The notes beneath the pieces were generated by a model that was not told where the DNA came from, did not search any database, and saw nothing but the letters and a program-made list of their open reading frames with translations. From contig JAFAIY010000150.1 in NCBI GenBank assembly GCA_019236485.1, positions 1 to 25,890 on the forward strand: a stretch of 25,890 nt of DNA, read 5' to 3'. This stretch comes from Comamonas sp. GTDB taxonomy: Bacteria > Pseudomonadota > Gammaproteobacteria > Burkholderiales > Burkholderiaceae_C. Below, piece by piece: positions 16,745 through 22,680 of the stretch; position 1 is the first letter of the stretch; every line of letters starts with the position of its first letter. The translations under genes and the position numbers were made by a program.

Positions 16745-17419
16745 ATGACTGATGCCGTAGCCGTTCCCGCTGCCGCGGATATGCCCTACCACCGCCTCGA
16801 CACCCTCGCGGCCATGCAGCAGGTGTTTGAGCTGCTGCAGCATCAGCAGATCGTCATGACCCTGCTGGACGAGGTGCGTGACGAAGCCGATCTGCGCGAC
16901 GTCGGCGGCCGTCCTTGCGGCATGGCCTTGCTGACGCGGGCGTAGCCGGGTGAGCCCCTGGTGCTGGAGGTCTCCGGCGCCTTGCCGCCGCTGCCGCCCC
17001 AGGTGCTGGCCCTGGCCCATATGCCCGGCGGCGTGCGCGCCCAGTGGGTGCTGCAGGCCGATTGGCAGCCCGCGGCCGCGGGGCGCTGGCGGCTGCCGCT
17101 GGGGCAAAGCTACCAGGCCGGCTTTCAGTTCGGCCAGCGGCGTTGCGTGCTGCATCTGGAGGACCTGAGCCTGGGCGGGGTCGCTTTGCGCGGCACGCGC
17201 CAGGAAACCGCCATGCTGTTCATGGGCCGCAAGATCGCCAAGGCGGTGCTGGAGTTGGGCAGCGGCGTGCAGGTCCAGGTGGATCTGATCGTGCGCTCAC
17301 GGCGCAGCTATCGCTCGTTTCTGCTCGGCGAGCAGGTCATCGTGGGCTGCAGCCTGGAGGGTGTGAGCGACGAGGTGAGGGTGGTGCTGGAGCGCATCAC
17401 GGCCGCACAGAACGCATAG
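16745..17419 (+). pseudogene. YcgR-like (PilZ-domain) flagellar brake gene with an in-frame amber codon
   Basis: One reading frame runs from the ATG at 16745 to the stop at 17417-17419 but is broken by TAG at 16943-16945, after 66 residues. The N-terminal part (YHRLDTLAAMQQVFELLQHQ and onward) and the part after the TAG (VLEVSGALPPLP, VRAQWVL) together look like the YcgR N-terminal domain. Residues ~130-220 form a PilZ-type domain with LHLEDLSLGGVALRG, the D-x-S-x-x-G element. The combined 224 codons fit YcgR (~240). The Arg-rich RRxxxR segment that binds c-di-GMP is replaced by LGQSYQAG. Possible readings are a nonsense allele, two separately translated polypeptides (see 16948-16954), amber readthrough, or a sequencing error. 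It is the last gene before the terminator at 17439. Confidence 0.75.
16948..16954 (+). promoter_or_regulatory. Possible restart Shine-Dalgarno after the amber codon
   Basis: GGGTGAG lies 2 nt after the TAG and 6 nt before an in-frame GTG at 16961. That would allow a separate 152-residue PilZ-domain polypeptide (16961-17419) to be made by reinitiation. Confidence 0.35.
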
Positions 17420-17438
17420 GCCAGGCGTGCGATAAGCC

Positions 17439-17476
17439 CATGAAAAAAGCCAACCCTGAGGTTGGCTTTTTTCATG
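17439..17476. terminator. Bidirectional intrinsic terminator between the PilZ gene and flagellin
   Basis: A perfect 17-bp inverted repeat (17439-17455 and 17460-17476) encloses the tetraloop CTGA. The G+C core GCCAACC/GGTTGGC is flanked by A6 on the left and T6 on the right, so it should stop transcription from both sides. It separates the long rightward flg operon from the convergent flagellin gene. Confidence 0.9.
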
Positions 17477-17513
17477 GAGCGGGAAAGGCTGGCGCCTTTC
17501 CGGGGCTGTGCGA

Positions 17514-18344
17514 TTACTGCAGCAGCGAAGCCACCATCTGGCTCATGCTCGAGGATTGCTTGAGCATGGCGGTCGAAGCCTGCATCAGCATCTGCTTGCT
17601 GGTCATGTTGGAGGTTTCGGAAGCGTAGTCCACGTCCATGATGCGGCCCTTGGAAGCTTCAGTGTTCTGGATCATGTTGCCCAGGTTGTTGTACACGTGC
17701 TCCAGGCGGTTGGCGGCGGCGCCGAACGAGGAACGCAGTGTGCCCACGGCAGCCGAGGCGGTGTCGGCCAGTGTGATGGCAGCGTTGGCACCGGTGCTGA
17801 TGTTGCCAGCCTTCAGTGCGGCCAGAGCGGTCGTCAGAGTGCCCAGGTCGGTCGAGGCGTCGTAGGCATAGGTTTCGGAGGCCGAGGCACCGATCTGGAA
17901 GGTCGCTGCCTTGGTGAATGTGCCGCCAGCGGCAAACAGAGCCTGACCACCGAAGCCGGTATTGGTCATGATGTTGTCGATTTCGGTGGCCAGTGCGTCG
18001 AACTCGGCCTTCATCGCGGTCTGGTCGTTGGCGGTGGAGGTGGCGTTGGCTGCCTCGGTGGCCAGATCCTTCATGCGCAGGACCATGTTGTTGACTTCGT
18101 TCAGGGCGCCTTCGCCAGTCTGCAGCATGGAGATGCCGTTCTGGGTGTTCTTCTGTGCAACTTTCATGCCGCTGGTCTGGGCATTCAGGCGGGTGGCAAT
18201 CTGCAGGCCGGCGGCGTCGTCCATGGCGGAGTTGACGCGGTAGCCCGTGCCCAGCTTGGTCATGGAAGAAGACAGGGCCTTGTTGGTCGAGGCCAGGGAA
18301 TTCTGTGTGCTCAGGGAAGCGGCGTTGGTGTGCAGGCTCAGCAT
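17514..18344 (-). CDS. fliC: Flagellin (lateral-type, LafA/FliC-like)
   Basis: This is the filament subunit. The N-terminal domain has LHTNAASLSTQNSLASTNKA and GYRVNSAMDDAAGLQIATRL, the classical flagellin signature. The C-terminal domain has FGAAANRLEHVYNNLGNMIQ and SKQMLMQASTAMLKQSSSMS, ending VASLLQ. At 276 residues it is short: the central variable part (~140-195) is brief and the outer D2/D3 domains are absent. AGGAG lies 6 nt before the ATG (18351-18355). A sigma-28-like promoter lies ~65-90 bp upstream. It is transcribed opposite to the flg operon and stops at a shared terminator. No fliD or fliS follows. Confidence 0.96.
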   Translation of the reverse strand: MLSLHTNAASLSTQNSLASTNKALSSSMTKLGTGYRVNSAMDDAAGLQIATRLNAQTSGMKVAQKNTQNGISMLQTGEGALNEVNNMVLRMKDLATEAANATSTANDQTAMKAEFDALATEIDNIMTNTGFGGQALFAAGGTFTKAATFQIGASASETYAYDASTDLGTLTTALAALKAGNISTGANAAITLADTASAAVGTLRSSFGAAANRLEHVYNNLGNMIQNTEASKGRIMDVDYASETSNMTSKQMLMQASTAMLKQSSSMSQMVASLLQ

Positions 18345-18373
18345 GGAGTGCTCCTAAAAACAGTGTCGTGATG

Positions 18374-18407
18374 ACGGACCGAACGCCACCGTGGCGCTCT
18401 TGTCCGT
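18374..18407. repeat. Nested inverted repeat in the flagellin leader/promoter region
   Basis: Outer arms ACGGAC (18374-18379) and GTCCGT (18402-18407) enclose inner arms CGCCA (18384-18388) and TGGCG (18392-18396). The predicted transcription start (~18403, minus strand) falls within the right outer arm. The inner stem could therefore form in the mRNA leader, while the outer pair is more likely to act at the DNA level. Confidence 0.4.
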
Positions 18408-18409
18408 AC

Positions 18410-18436
18410 TAAGCGACCTGCTTGCGCAGCAACTTA
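18410..18436 (-). promoter_or_regulatory. Candidate sigma-28 promoter of flagellin
   Basis: On the minus strand TAAG (18433-18436) is followed after 15 nt by GTCGCTTA (18410-18417). This fits the FliA spacing TAAA-N15-GCCGATAA with 5 of 8 matches in the -10. The predicted leader is about 60 nt. It is consistent with FliA being encoded in the same locus. Confidence 0.5.
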
Positions 18437-18448
18437 AATGCTCTGCAG

Positions 18449-18470
18449 AAAAAATCCCCGCGCTGCAGGG
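18449..18470 (-). terminator. Intrinsic terminator of the acetyltransferase gene
   Basis: On the minus strand CCCTGC-AGC-GCGGGG forms a 6-bp stem (one G-U pair) with a triloop, followed by A and six T. It ends transcription from the acetyltransferase gene and insulates the flagellin promoter 12 bp further on. Confidence 0.6.
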
Positions 18471-18490
18471 ATGGTCAGCCAGCGCCGGCG

Positions 18491-19030
18491 CTACAGGATG
18501 TCGGCCTTCAGATAATGCGCGCCGGGCAGGGGGTTGTGATAGTAGGGCTCGATGGATTCGAAGCCCAGCTCCATATACAGGGCGCGCGCGGCTTCCATAT
18601 CGTCGAGGGTGTCCAGCAGCACATGGTCATAGCCGGCACGGCGGGCCACATCGAGCATGGCTTCGGCCAGCTGGCGGCCCAGGCCGAAACCGCGAAAGGC
18701 CTTGCGCACATAGAGGCGCTTCATCTCGGCGGCATTGGGATAGTCGCAATCGTCGAGCGGGCGCAGGGCGCAGCAGCCGGCGATGGCTCCGTCCACGCGG
18801 GCCAGCAGAATCTGGCCCCGGGGTTCGGCATACTCGCCGGGAAGTTCGGCGATTTCGGATTCGAATCCTTGAAATCCCAGGTCGATGTTCAGGCTGTTCG
18901 CGTACTCCTGAAAGATCTGGCGCACGGCGTCCATTTCCTTCGGAGTCGGGATCAGCAAGTCCACGGCAGGCTTGTCCACGGCAACTTGGCAATGATGAAA
19001 GAAGATCCAGTGTAGCGGCAAGCGCGCCAC
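18491..19030 (-). CDS. GNAT-family N-acetyltransferase
   Basis: This is a predicted acetyl-CoA-dependent acetyltransferase; the substrate cannot be told from sequence. The GNAT fold is visible from IPTPKEMDAVRQIFQEYANS, through the beta-strand GQILLARVDGAIAGCCALRP, to motif A MKRLYVRKAFRGFGLGRQLA with the acetyl-CoA-binding RGFGLG loop, and motif B DTLDDMEAARALYMELGFES. The longest frame begins with GTG at 19030 (179 residues). The first ~17 residues have no Shine-Dalgarno support and do not look like the family, so a start at a GTG near 18968 or 18977 is quite possible. It lies 31 nt after the cytochrome b561 gene on the same strand and may be co-transcribed. Confidence 0.85.
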   Translation of the reverse strand: MARLPLHWIFFHHCQVAVDKPAVDLLIPTPKEMDAVRQIFQEYANSLNIDLGFQGFESEIAELPGEYAEPRGQILLARVDGAIAGCCALRPLDDCDYPNAAEMKRLYVRKAFRGFGLGRQLAEAMLDVARRAGYDHVLLDTLDDMEAARALYMELGFESIEPYYHNPLPGAHYLKADIL

Positions 19031-19061
19031 ATGGTTAAAGCGCGGCAGGCTGCGGCAGCGT

Positions 19062-19760
19062 TCAGAACGCGCCGCTCTGCCCCAGCTGGGCTACCCACCA
19101 GGCCATGGCGCTGGCCGCGACCGCCAGAGCGGCGGCGAGCAGGCGCGTGCCCGCGCTGTCCTGGCTGGTGGCGACCGTGCCGTCCAGCAGCTTGTCGCCC
19201 GTGACCATGGCCGGCACCAGCCGCTGACCGCGGAGGCTGTACCAGGCAATCGCCAGCAGGTGCAGGCCCACCAGTCCGTAGATCAGATACTGGCCCCAGT
19301 GGGCGTGATAGTAGGTGGCCAGGGAAATCGTCTCGCCCGAGACAAAGCGGGTCAGCGGTCCGCTAAAGGCGATTTCATCGTCGCTCAGCAGCCCGCTTGA
19401 GACCTGCGCTATCAAAACGGTGAGCATGACGAACACCGATAGCGCGCCCAGAGGGTTGTGCCCGGCGCGGTCCCGGGCCGTGGCGCCGCCGCGCAGATAG
19501 CGCGCCAGCGCGGCCGGGGAGGGGGCGAAGCTGCCGAAGCGCGACCAGTGGCCGCCGACCAGTCCCCAGAGCAGGCGAAAGATCAGCAGCGCCAGCACCG
19601 TCTGGCCCAGGATCAGATGCCAGTTCATCGCATTGCCGCCCAGCTTGGCGGTGACGGTGAGCGCCAGGATGCAGCCGGCCAGCAGCCAGTGGAACAGGCG
19701 CGTGGGCAGATCCCAGATGCGGACTTTGCGGGGGGCGGCAGGGTGGGCGGGCTGTGTCAT
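19062..19760 (-). CDS. Cytochrome b561-family diheme membrane protein
   Basis: This is a predicted inner-membrane b-type cytochrome that passes electrons between the quinone pool and a periplasmic partner. It opens with VRIWDLPTRLFHWLLAGCIL, the family signature with a haem-ligand His. Four to five membrane segments follow, with further His residues in MNWHLILGQTVLALLIFR and YYHAHWGQYLIYGLVGLHLL. A fifth hydrophobic segment lies at the C-terminus. The start at 19760 (MTQPAHPAAPRKV) gives 232 residues. The frame stays open upstream to 20330, but that part is only antisense to the cytochrome c' gene. The divergent neighbour, cytochrome c', is the expected partner. Confidence 0.9.
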   Translation of the reverse strand: MTQPAHPAAPRKVRIWDLPTRLFHWLLAGCILALTVTAKLGGNAMNWHLILGQTVLALLIFRLLWGLVGGHWSRFGSFAPSPAALARYLRGGATARDRAGHNPLGALSVFVMLTVLIAQVSSGLLSDDEIAFSGPLTRFVSGETISLATYYHAHWGQYLIYGLVGLHLLAIAWYSLRGQRLVPAMVTGDKLLDGTVATSQDSAGTRLLAAALAVAASAMAWWVAQLGQSGAF

Positions 19761-19890
19761 GGGGCGTGATGCGTGGCGGGTCGTGGCAGCACATTGTGCC
19801 CGGAGCTCGCGCGGGGCGCCGTTCAGCGCTCTGGCATACTGATTTTTGAAATTCGCCAGCGACAGTTTGTTCAAAAGAAAGGAAACCCCG

Positions 19891-20337
19891 ATGAAAGCTT
19901 TCTCCGCCTTGGCCCTGGCCGCCTTGCTCGCCTCCGCGGCCCTGCCGGCAGCGGCGCAATTTGCCAAGCCCGAAGATGCCATCAAATACCGCCAGAGCGC
20001 CTTGAGCGTGATGGGCACGCATTTCGGCCGTCTGGGCGCCATGGCCAACGGCAAGATGGCTTTCGACGCCAAGCTCGCGCAGGAAAGCGCCGAGATCGTG
20101 GCCATGATGTCCAAGCTGCCCTGGGCCGGCTTCGGCGCCGGCACCGAAGGCGGCAAGGCCAAGCCCGAAGTGTGGCAGGAGCAGGCCAAGTTCAACGACC
20201 TGGCGGGCAAGACCGAGGCCGAGGCGGCCAAGCTCACGGCGGCCGCCAAGAGCGGCAATCTGGACAGCCTCAAGACGGCTTTCGGCCCCGCTGCCAACAG
20301 CTGCAAGAGCTGCCACGACAGCTTCCGCAAGCGCTGA
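19891..20337 (+). CDS. Cytochrome c' (class II c-type cytochrome)
   Basis: This is a periplasmic four-helix-bundle haem protein, in other bacteria linked to binding and detoxifying nitric oxide. Residues 1-22 are a signal peptide ending AAA, followed by QFAKPEDAIKYRQSALSVMG. The haem site CKSCHDSFRKR is at the extreme C-terminus (Cys138, Cys141, His142), as in class II cytochromes. The body has HFGRLGAMANGKMAFD, typical of cytochrome c'. The ATG at 19891 is chosen for AAAGGA 7 nt upstream and for giving a proper signal peptide (148 residues). It is divergent from the cytochrome b561 gene and followed by a perfect terminator. Confidence 0.95.
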   Translation: MKAFSALALAALLASAALPAAAQFAKPEDAIKYRQSALSVMGTHFGRLGAMANGKMAFDAKLAQESAEIVAMMSKLPWAGFGAGTEGGKAKPEVWQEQAKFNDLAGKTEAEAAKLTAAAKSGNLDSLKTAFGPAANSCKSCHDSFRKR

Positions 20338-20355
20338 GCTTCGCCTGCGGCGGCA

Positions 20356-20388
20356 ATAAAAAAACCGGCTGGCTGCCGGTTTTTTTAT
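20356..20388. terminator. Bidirectional intrinsic terminator after cytochrome c'
   Basis: A perfect 14-bp inverted repeat (20356-20369 and 20375-20388) with the loop TGGCT. A7 on the left and T7 on the right flank the core CCGGC/GCCGG, so it works in both directions. It lies between cytochrome c' and the convergent thioredoxin-like gene. Confidence 0.9.
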
Positions 20389-20407
20389 GCTCTGTATCTG
20401 AAAGGCT

Positions 20408-20424
20408 AGCGGCTGGCGCTGGAT
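20408..20424 (+). repeat. Short dispersed intergenic motif, copy 1
   Basis: AGCGGCTGGCGCTGGAT differs at one of 17 bases from AGCAGCTGGCGCTGGAT at 25799-25815. Both copies are intergenic. It resembles a short motif I associate with intergenic DNA of Comamonas, Delftia and Acidovorax (from memory, not checked). Confidence 0.4.
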
Positions 20425-20497
20425 GCTCAAGCCTTTCAAACAGGAAAGCGCTTGAGATTCAGTGGAGCCGAGCGCCGGCAGCTATGTTTTTCTGCTC

Positions 20498-21010
20498 TCA
20501 GACCGTGGCGGGTTCGGCCAGCAGCTTCTCGATCAGCTTGTGCAGCTCGGCAAAGTCGGGCGCGCCCACATAGCTTTTCACGATCTCGCCGCGCTTGTTG
20601 ACGATGAAGGTGGAGGGCGTGAGCTTCACATCGCCCCAGGCCTTGGCCACATTGCCGGTGTTGTCCAGCGCCACCTGGAACGGCAGCTGGCGCGACTCGA
20701 CAAAGTTCACCACATAGCTGGGCGGGTCGTAGCTCATGGCCACGGCCAGGGTGTCGAAGCCCTTGTCCTTGTATTTGTTGTAGGTGCTGATGATCTCGGG
20801 CATCTCGCCCACGCAGGTGGTGCAGCTGGTGGCCCAGAAATTGACCAGTGTGACCCTGCCCTTGAGGTCGTTGGTGGTCTTGTGGCTGCCGTCCAGCAGC
20901 ACGAAGGTGGACTGCGGCGCGGCCGACTGTCCGGCGCCCGAATACACCCAGGCTCCGATGCCGATAGCGGCGGCGGCCACAAGGCCCAAGATCCAATGTT
21001 TGCTTGCCAT
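20498..21010 (-). CDS. Membrane-anchored TlpA/ResA-like thioredoxin
   Basis: This is a predicted periplasmic thiol-disulfide oxidoreductase of the TlpA/ResA type, often used for cytochrome c maturation or copper-site assembly. Residues 6-24 are an uncleaved-looking membrane anchor. The thioredoxin fold follows with TLVNFWATSCTTCVGEMPEI (active site Cys63-Thr-Thr-Cys66), the cis-proline segment LTPSTFIVNKRGEIV, and the TlpA-type central insertion YDPPSYVVNFVESRQLPFQV. The 170 residues match the family. The nearby c-type cytochrome is a plausible but unproven client. Confidence 0.9.
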   Translation of the reverse strand: MASKHWILGLVAAAAIGIGAWVYSGAGQSAAPQSTFVLLDGSHKTTNDLKGRVTLVNFWATSCTTCVGEMPEIISTYNKYKDKGFDTLAVAMSYDPPSYVVNFVESRQLPFQVALDNTGNVAKAWGDVKLTPSTFIVNKRGEIVKSYVGAPDFAELHKLIEKLLAEPATV

Positions 21011-21141
21011 AGCGATTGATTGTGCACAAATCCTGGCGGTTGGAGCCCGGCAGGGGAAAAAAGTTCAGCGCTCAGCGGACCCCGGGTCAACCCTAGGCCT
21101 ATGTGACGGGTGGGGTCGCGGGCGCTGCCGATAATGCCTGT

Positions 21142-21714
21142 ATGAAAGTTCTGGGGTTGAAAGCTGTCACTCTTGCCGTCGGCATTGCGCTGGCGCTGGC
21201 CGCTTGCAGCCCGGCCCTGAACTGGCGCACGGTGCAGCTCAAGGACGCGCCGCTGCAGATCGCCCTGCCCTGCGATCCGCAGACCGCCACGCGCCCCGTG
21301 GCGCTGGGCCTGGGTACGGTGCAGCTGTCCGTGCTGGGCTGCGAGGCAAGGCAGGCGACCTACGCGGTCTCGCATTTCCGGGTGGCGGAGCCCGCGCGCG
21401 CGGCCGAGACCCTGGCTTACTGGCAGGCCGCGGTGCTGGCCCAGTTGCATTCCGAGCGGGCGGCGGGCCAGGCCGCGCTGCTCCATGCCAGGGGCGACGG
21501 CCCCTGGGTCACCGCCGGGGCGCTGAATCTGCCGCAATCGCAGCGCCTGACTTTCGAGGGCCTGGATGCCGGAGGGCGCAAGGTCGTAGGCCATGGTCTG
21601 TGGTTTGCCCGCATGGAGGGCTCGGCCGCTCGAGTCTACCACGCGGTGATCTATGCGGACCAGCTCTTGCCGGCCGAGGCCGACACGTTTTTTGCAGGCC
21701 TGCGGCTGCAGTAG
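21142..21714 (+). CDS. Uncharacterised lipoprotein
   Basis: I do not recognise the family. The 190-residue protein starts at the ATG at 21142, has a Lys-containing N-region and hydrophobic core, and a lipobox LAAC at residues ~18-21. After lipidation the mature part is a compact mixed alpha/beta-looking domain with two cysteines (near 36 and 61). Its ending, GSAARVYHAVIYADQLLPAE, is hydrophobic and ordered. An outer- or inner-membrane lipoprotein facing the periplasm is likely. It stands alone, divergent from the thioredoxin gene, 84 nt before the PTS genes. Confidence 0.7.
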   Translation: MKVLGLKAVTLAVGIALALAACSPALNWRTVQLKDAPLQIALPCDPQTATRPVALGLGTVQLSVLGCEARQATYAVSHFRVAEPARAAETLAYWQAAVLAQLHSERAAGQAALLHARGDGPWVTAGALNLPQSQRLTFEGLDAGGRKVVGHGLWFARMEGSAARVYHAVIYADQLLPAEADTFFAGLRLQ

Positions 21715-21798
21715 GGGCGCAGCAATCCCGGTTCATGCACCCAATACCTAGGCCATCCCGTCAACGCGCCATAATTTGCTATCAAGAACTGTGATTCC

Positions 21799-22257
21799 AT
21801 GACCACGCGCATTCTTTTGCTCACCCACGCTCCGCTGGCCACTGCGCTGCGCGAATGCGCTCTGCATGTGTTTGCCGATAGCGCCGACGATCTGCTGGCC
21901 TTGGACGTGCCTTCCCATGAGGCACCCGAGGCCACGCTGGAGCGCGCGCTGGCTTTGCTGGCAGCGGGGCAGGGCGGGCTGGAGGCGCCGACGCTGGTGC
22001 TGACCGATTTGTTCGGCGCCACGCCCTGCAATGTGGCCCAGCGCCTCACAGGGCAGTTGCCGGCGCGGCTGGTGGCGGGGGTGAACCTGCCCATGCTGCT
22101 GCGCTCCATCACCTATCGACATGAGCCGCTGGACGCTCTGGTCGCCAGGGCCATGGTGGGCGGCAGCCAGGGCGTGATGCAGGTGGCCAGCAGTTCCAGA
22201 CAAAATCAAAGCGCACGACCTTCTCATGATCAAGACGAATATCACCATCAGCAATAA
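21799..22257 (+). CDS. PTS mannose-type EIIA protein
   Basis: EIIA-Man accepts phosphate from HPr. ILLLTHAPLA places His10 at the phosphorylation site, and VLTDLFGATPCNVAQRL is the family's second signature. The fold ends near residue 132. A polar tail of ~20 residues rich in Gln, His and Ser follows, whose codons overlap the start of ptsH by 32 nt. No EIIB or EIIC permease component is present, so this looks like a regulatory relay rather than a sugar transporter, as in many betaproteobacteria. Confidence 0.92.
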   Translation: MTTRILLLTHAPLATALRECALHVFADSADDLLALDVPSHEAPEATLERALALLAAGQGGLEAPTLVLTDLFGATPCNVAQRLTGQLPARLVAGVNLPMLLRSITYRHEPLDALVARAMVGGSQGVMQVASSSRQNQSARPSHDQDEYHHQQ

Positions 22258-22495
22258 ATTGGGCCTGCATGCCCGCGCCTCGGCCAAGCTGACCAAGCTG
22301 GCAGGCAGCTTTCCCTGCGAAGTCTGGCTGACCAAGGGCGAACGCCGCGTCAATGCCAAGAGCATCATGGGCGTGATGATGCTGGCCGCCGGCATAGGCT
22401 CGGAAGTGGAACTGGAGACCGATGGCGAGCAGGAGCAGCAGGCGATCGATGCGCTGGCGGAACTGATCAACGACAAGTTCGGCGAGGGTCAGTAA
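22226..22495 (+). CDS. ptsH: Phosphocarrier protein HPr
   Basis: HPr carries phosphate from EI to EIIA. The active site is KLGLHARAS with His15, and the regulatory site is VNAKSIMGVMML with Ser46, the position used by HPr kinase where that enzyme exists. The 89 residues are normal. It starts inside the end of the EIIA gene (32-nt overlap), so the two are co-translated. A 185-nt gap follows before ptsI. Confidence 0.97.
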   Translation: MIKTNITISNKLGLHARASAKLTKLAGSFPCEVWLTKGERRVNAKSIMGVMMLAAGIGSEVELETDGEQEQQAIDALAELINDKFGEGQ

Positions 22496-22546
22496 TCGCG
22501 GTCTGCGCGCCGTGTTGACAGCGGTGGCGCGCAGGACTGAGGATAG

Positions 22547-22570
22547 GGCAGGGCCGCAACGGACCCTGCC
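22547..22570 (+). other. Stable hairpin between ptsH and ptsI
   Basis: GGCAGGG-CCG-CAA-CGG-A-CCCTGCC can form a 10-bp stem with a CAA loop and one bulged A. No T-run follows, so it is not a standard terminator. It might act as an RNA-stability or processing element giving different levels of HPr and EI. A perfect -35 hexamer TTGACA lies just upstream at 22515-22520, but without a good -10. Confidence 0.5.
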
Positions 22571-22680
22571 GGACGCAGCAAAGAGCAGGTTTTCGTGTCG
22601 CGATGCGGCAGTGATATGTGCTGTCTGCTGCGAAAACAAGAGCAAGAAGCAATCGCAGCAGTTGCGAAAGGGCATTCGCT

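Noticed and set aside
19761-20330. N-terminal extension of the cytochrome b561 frame to 422 codons
   Set aside because: The extension runs antisense through cytochrome c'. The b561 family sequence begins right after the ATG at 19760.
21127-21134. GCCGATAA, a perfect sigma-28 -10 consensus, upstream of the lipoprotein gene
   Set aside because: It ends 7 nt before the ATG, and the DNA at the -35 distance is G-rich with no TAAA. Probably chance.
22618-22680. GTG start extending EI by 21 residues
   Set aside because: The extension (Cys- and Lys-rich) does not resemble EI, and the ATG at 22681 matches the family start with AAGGG upstream.
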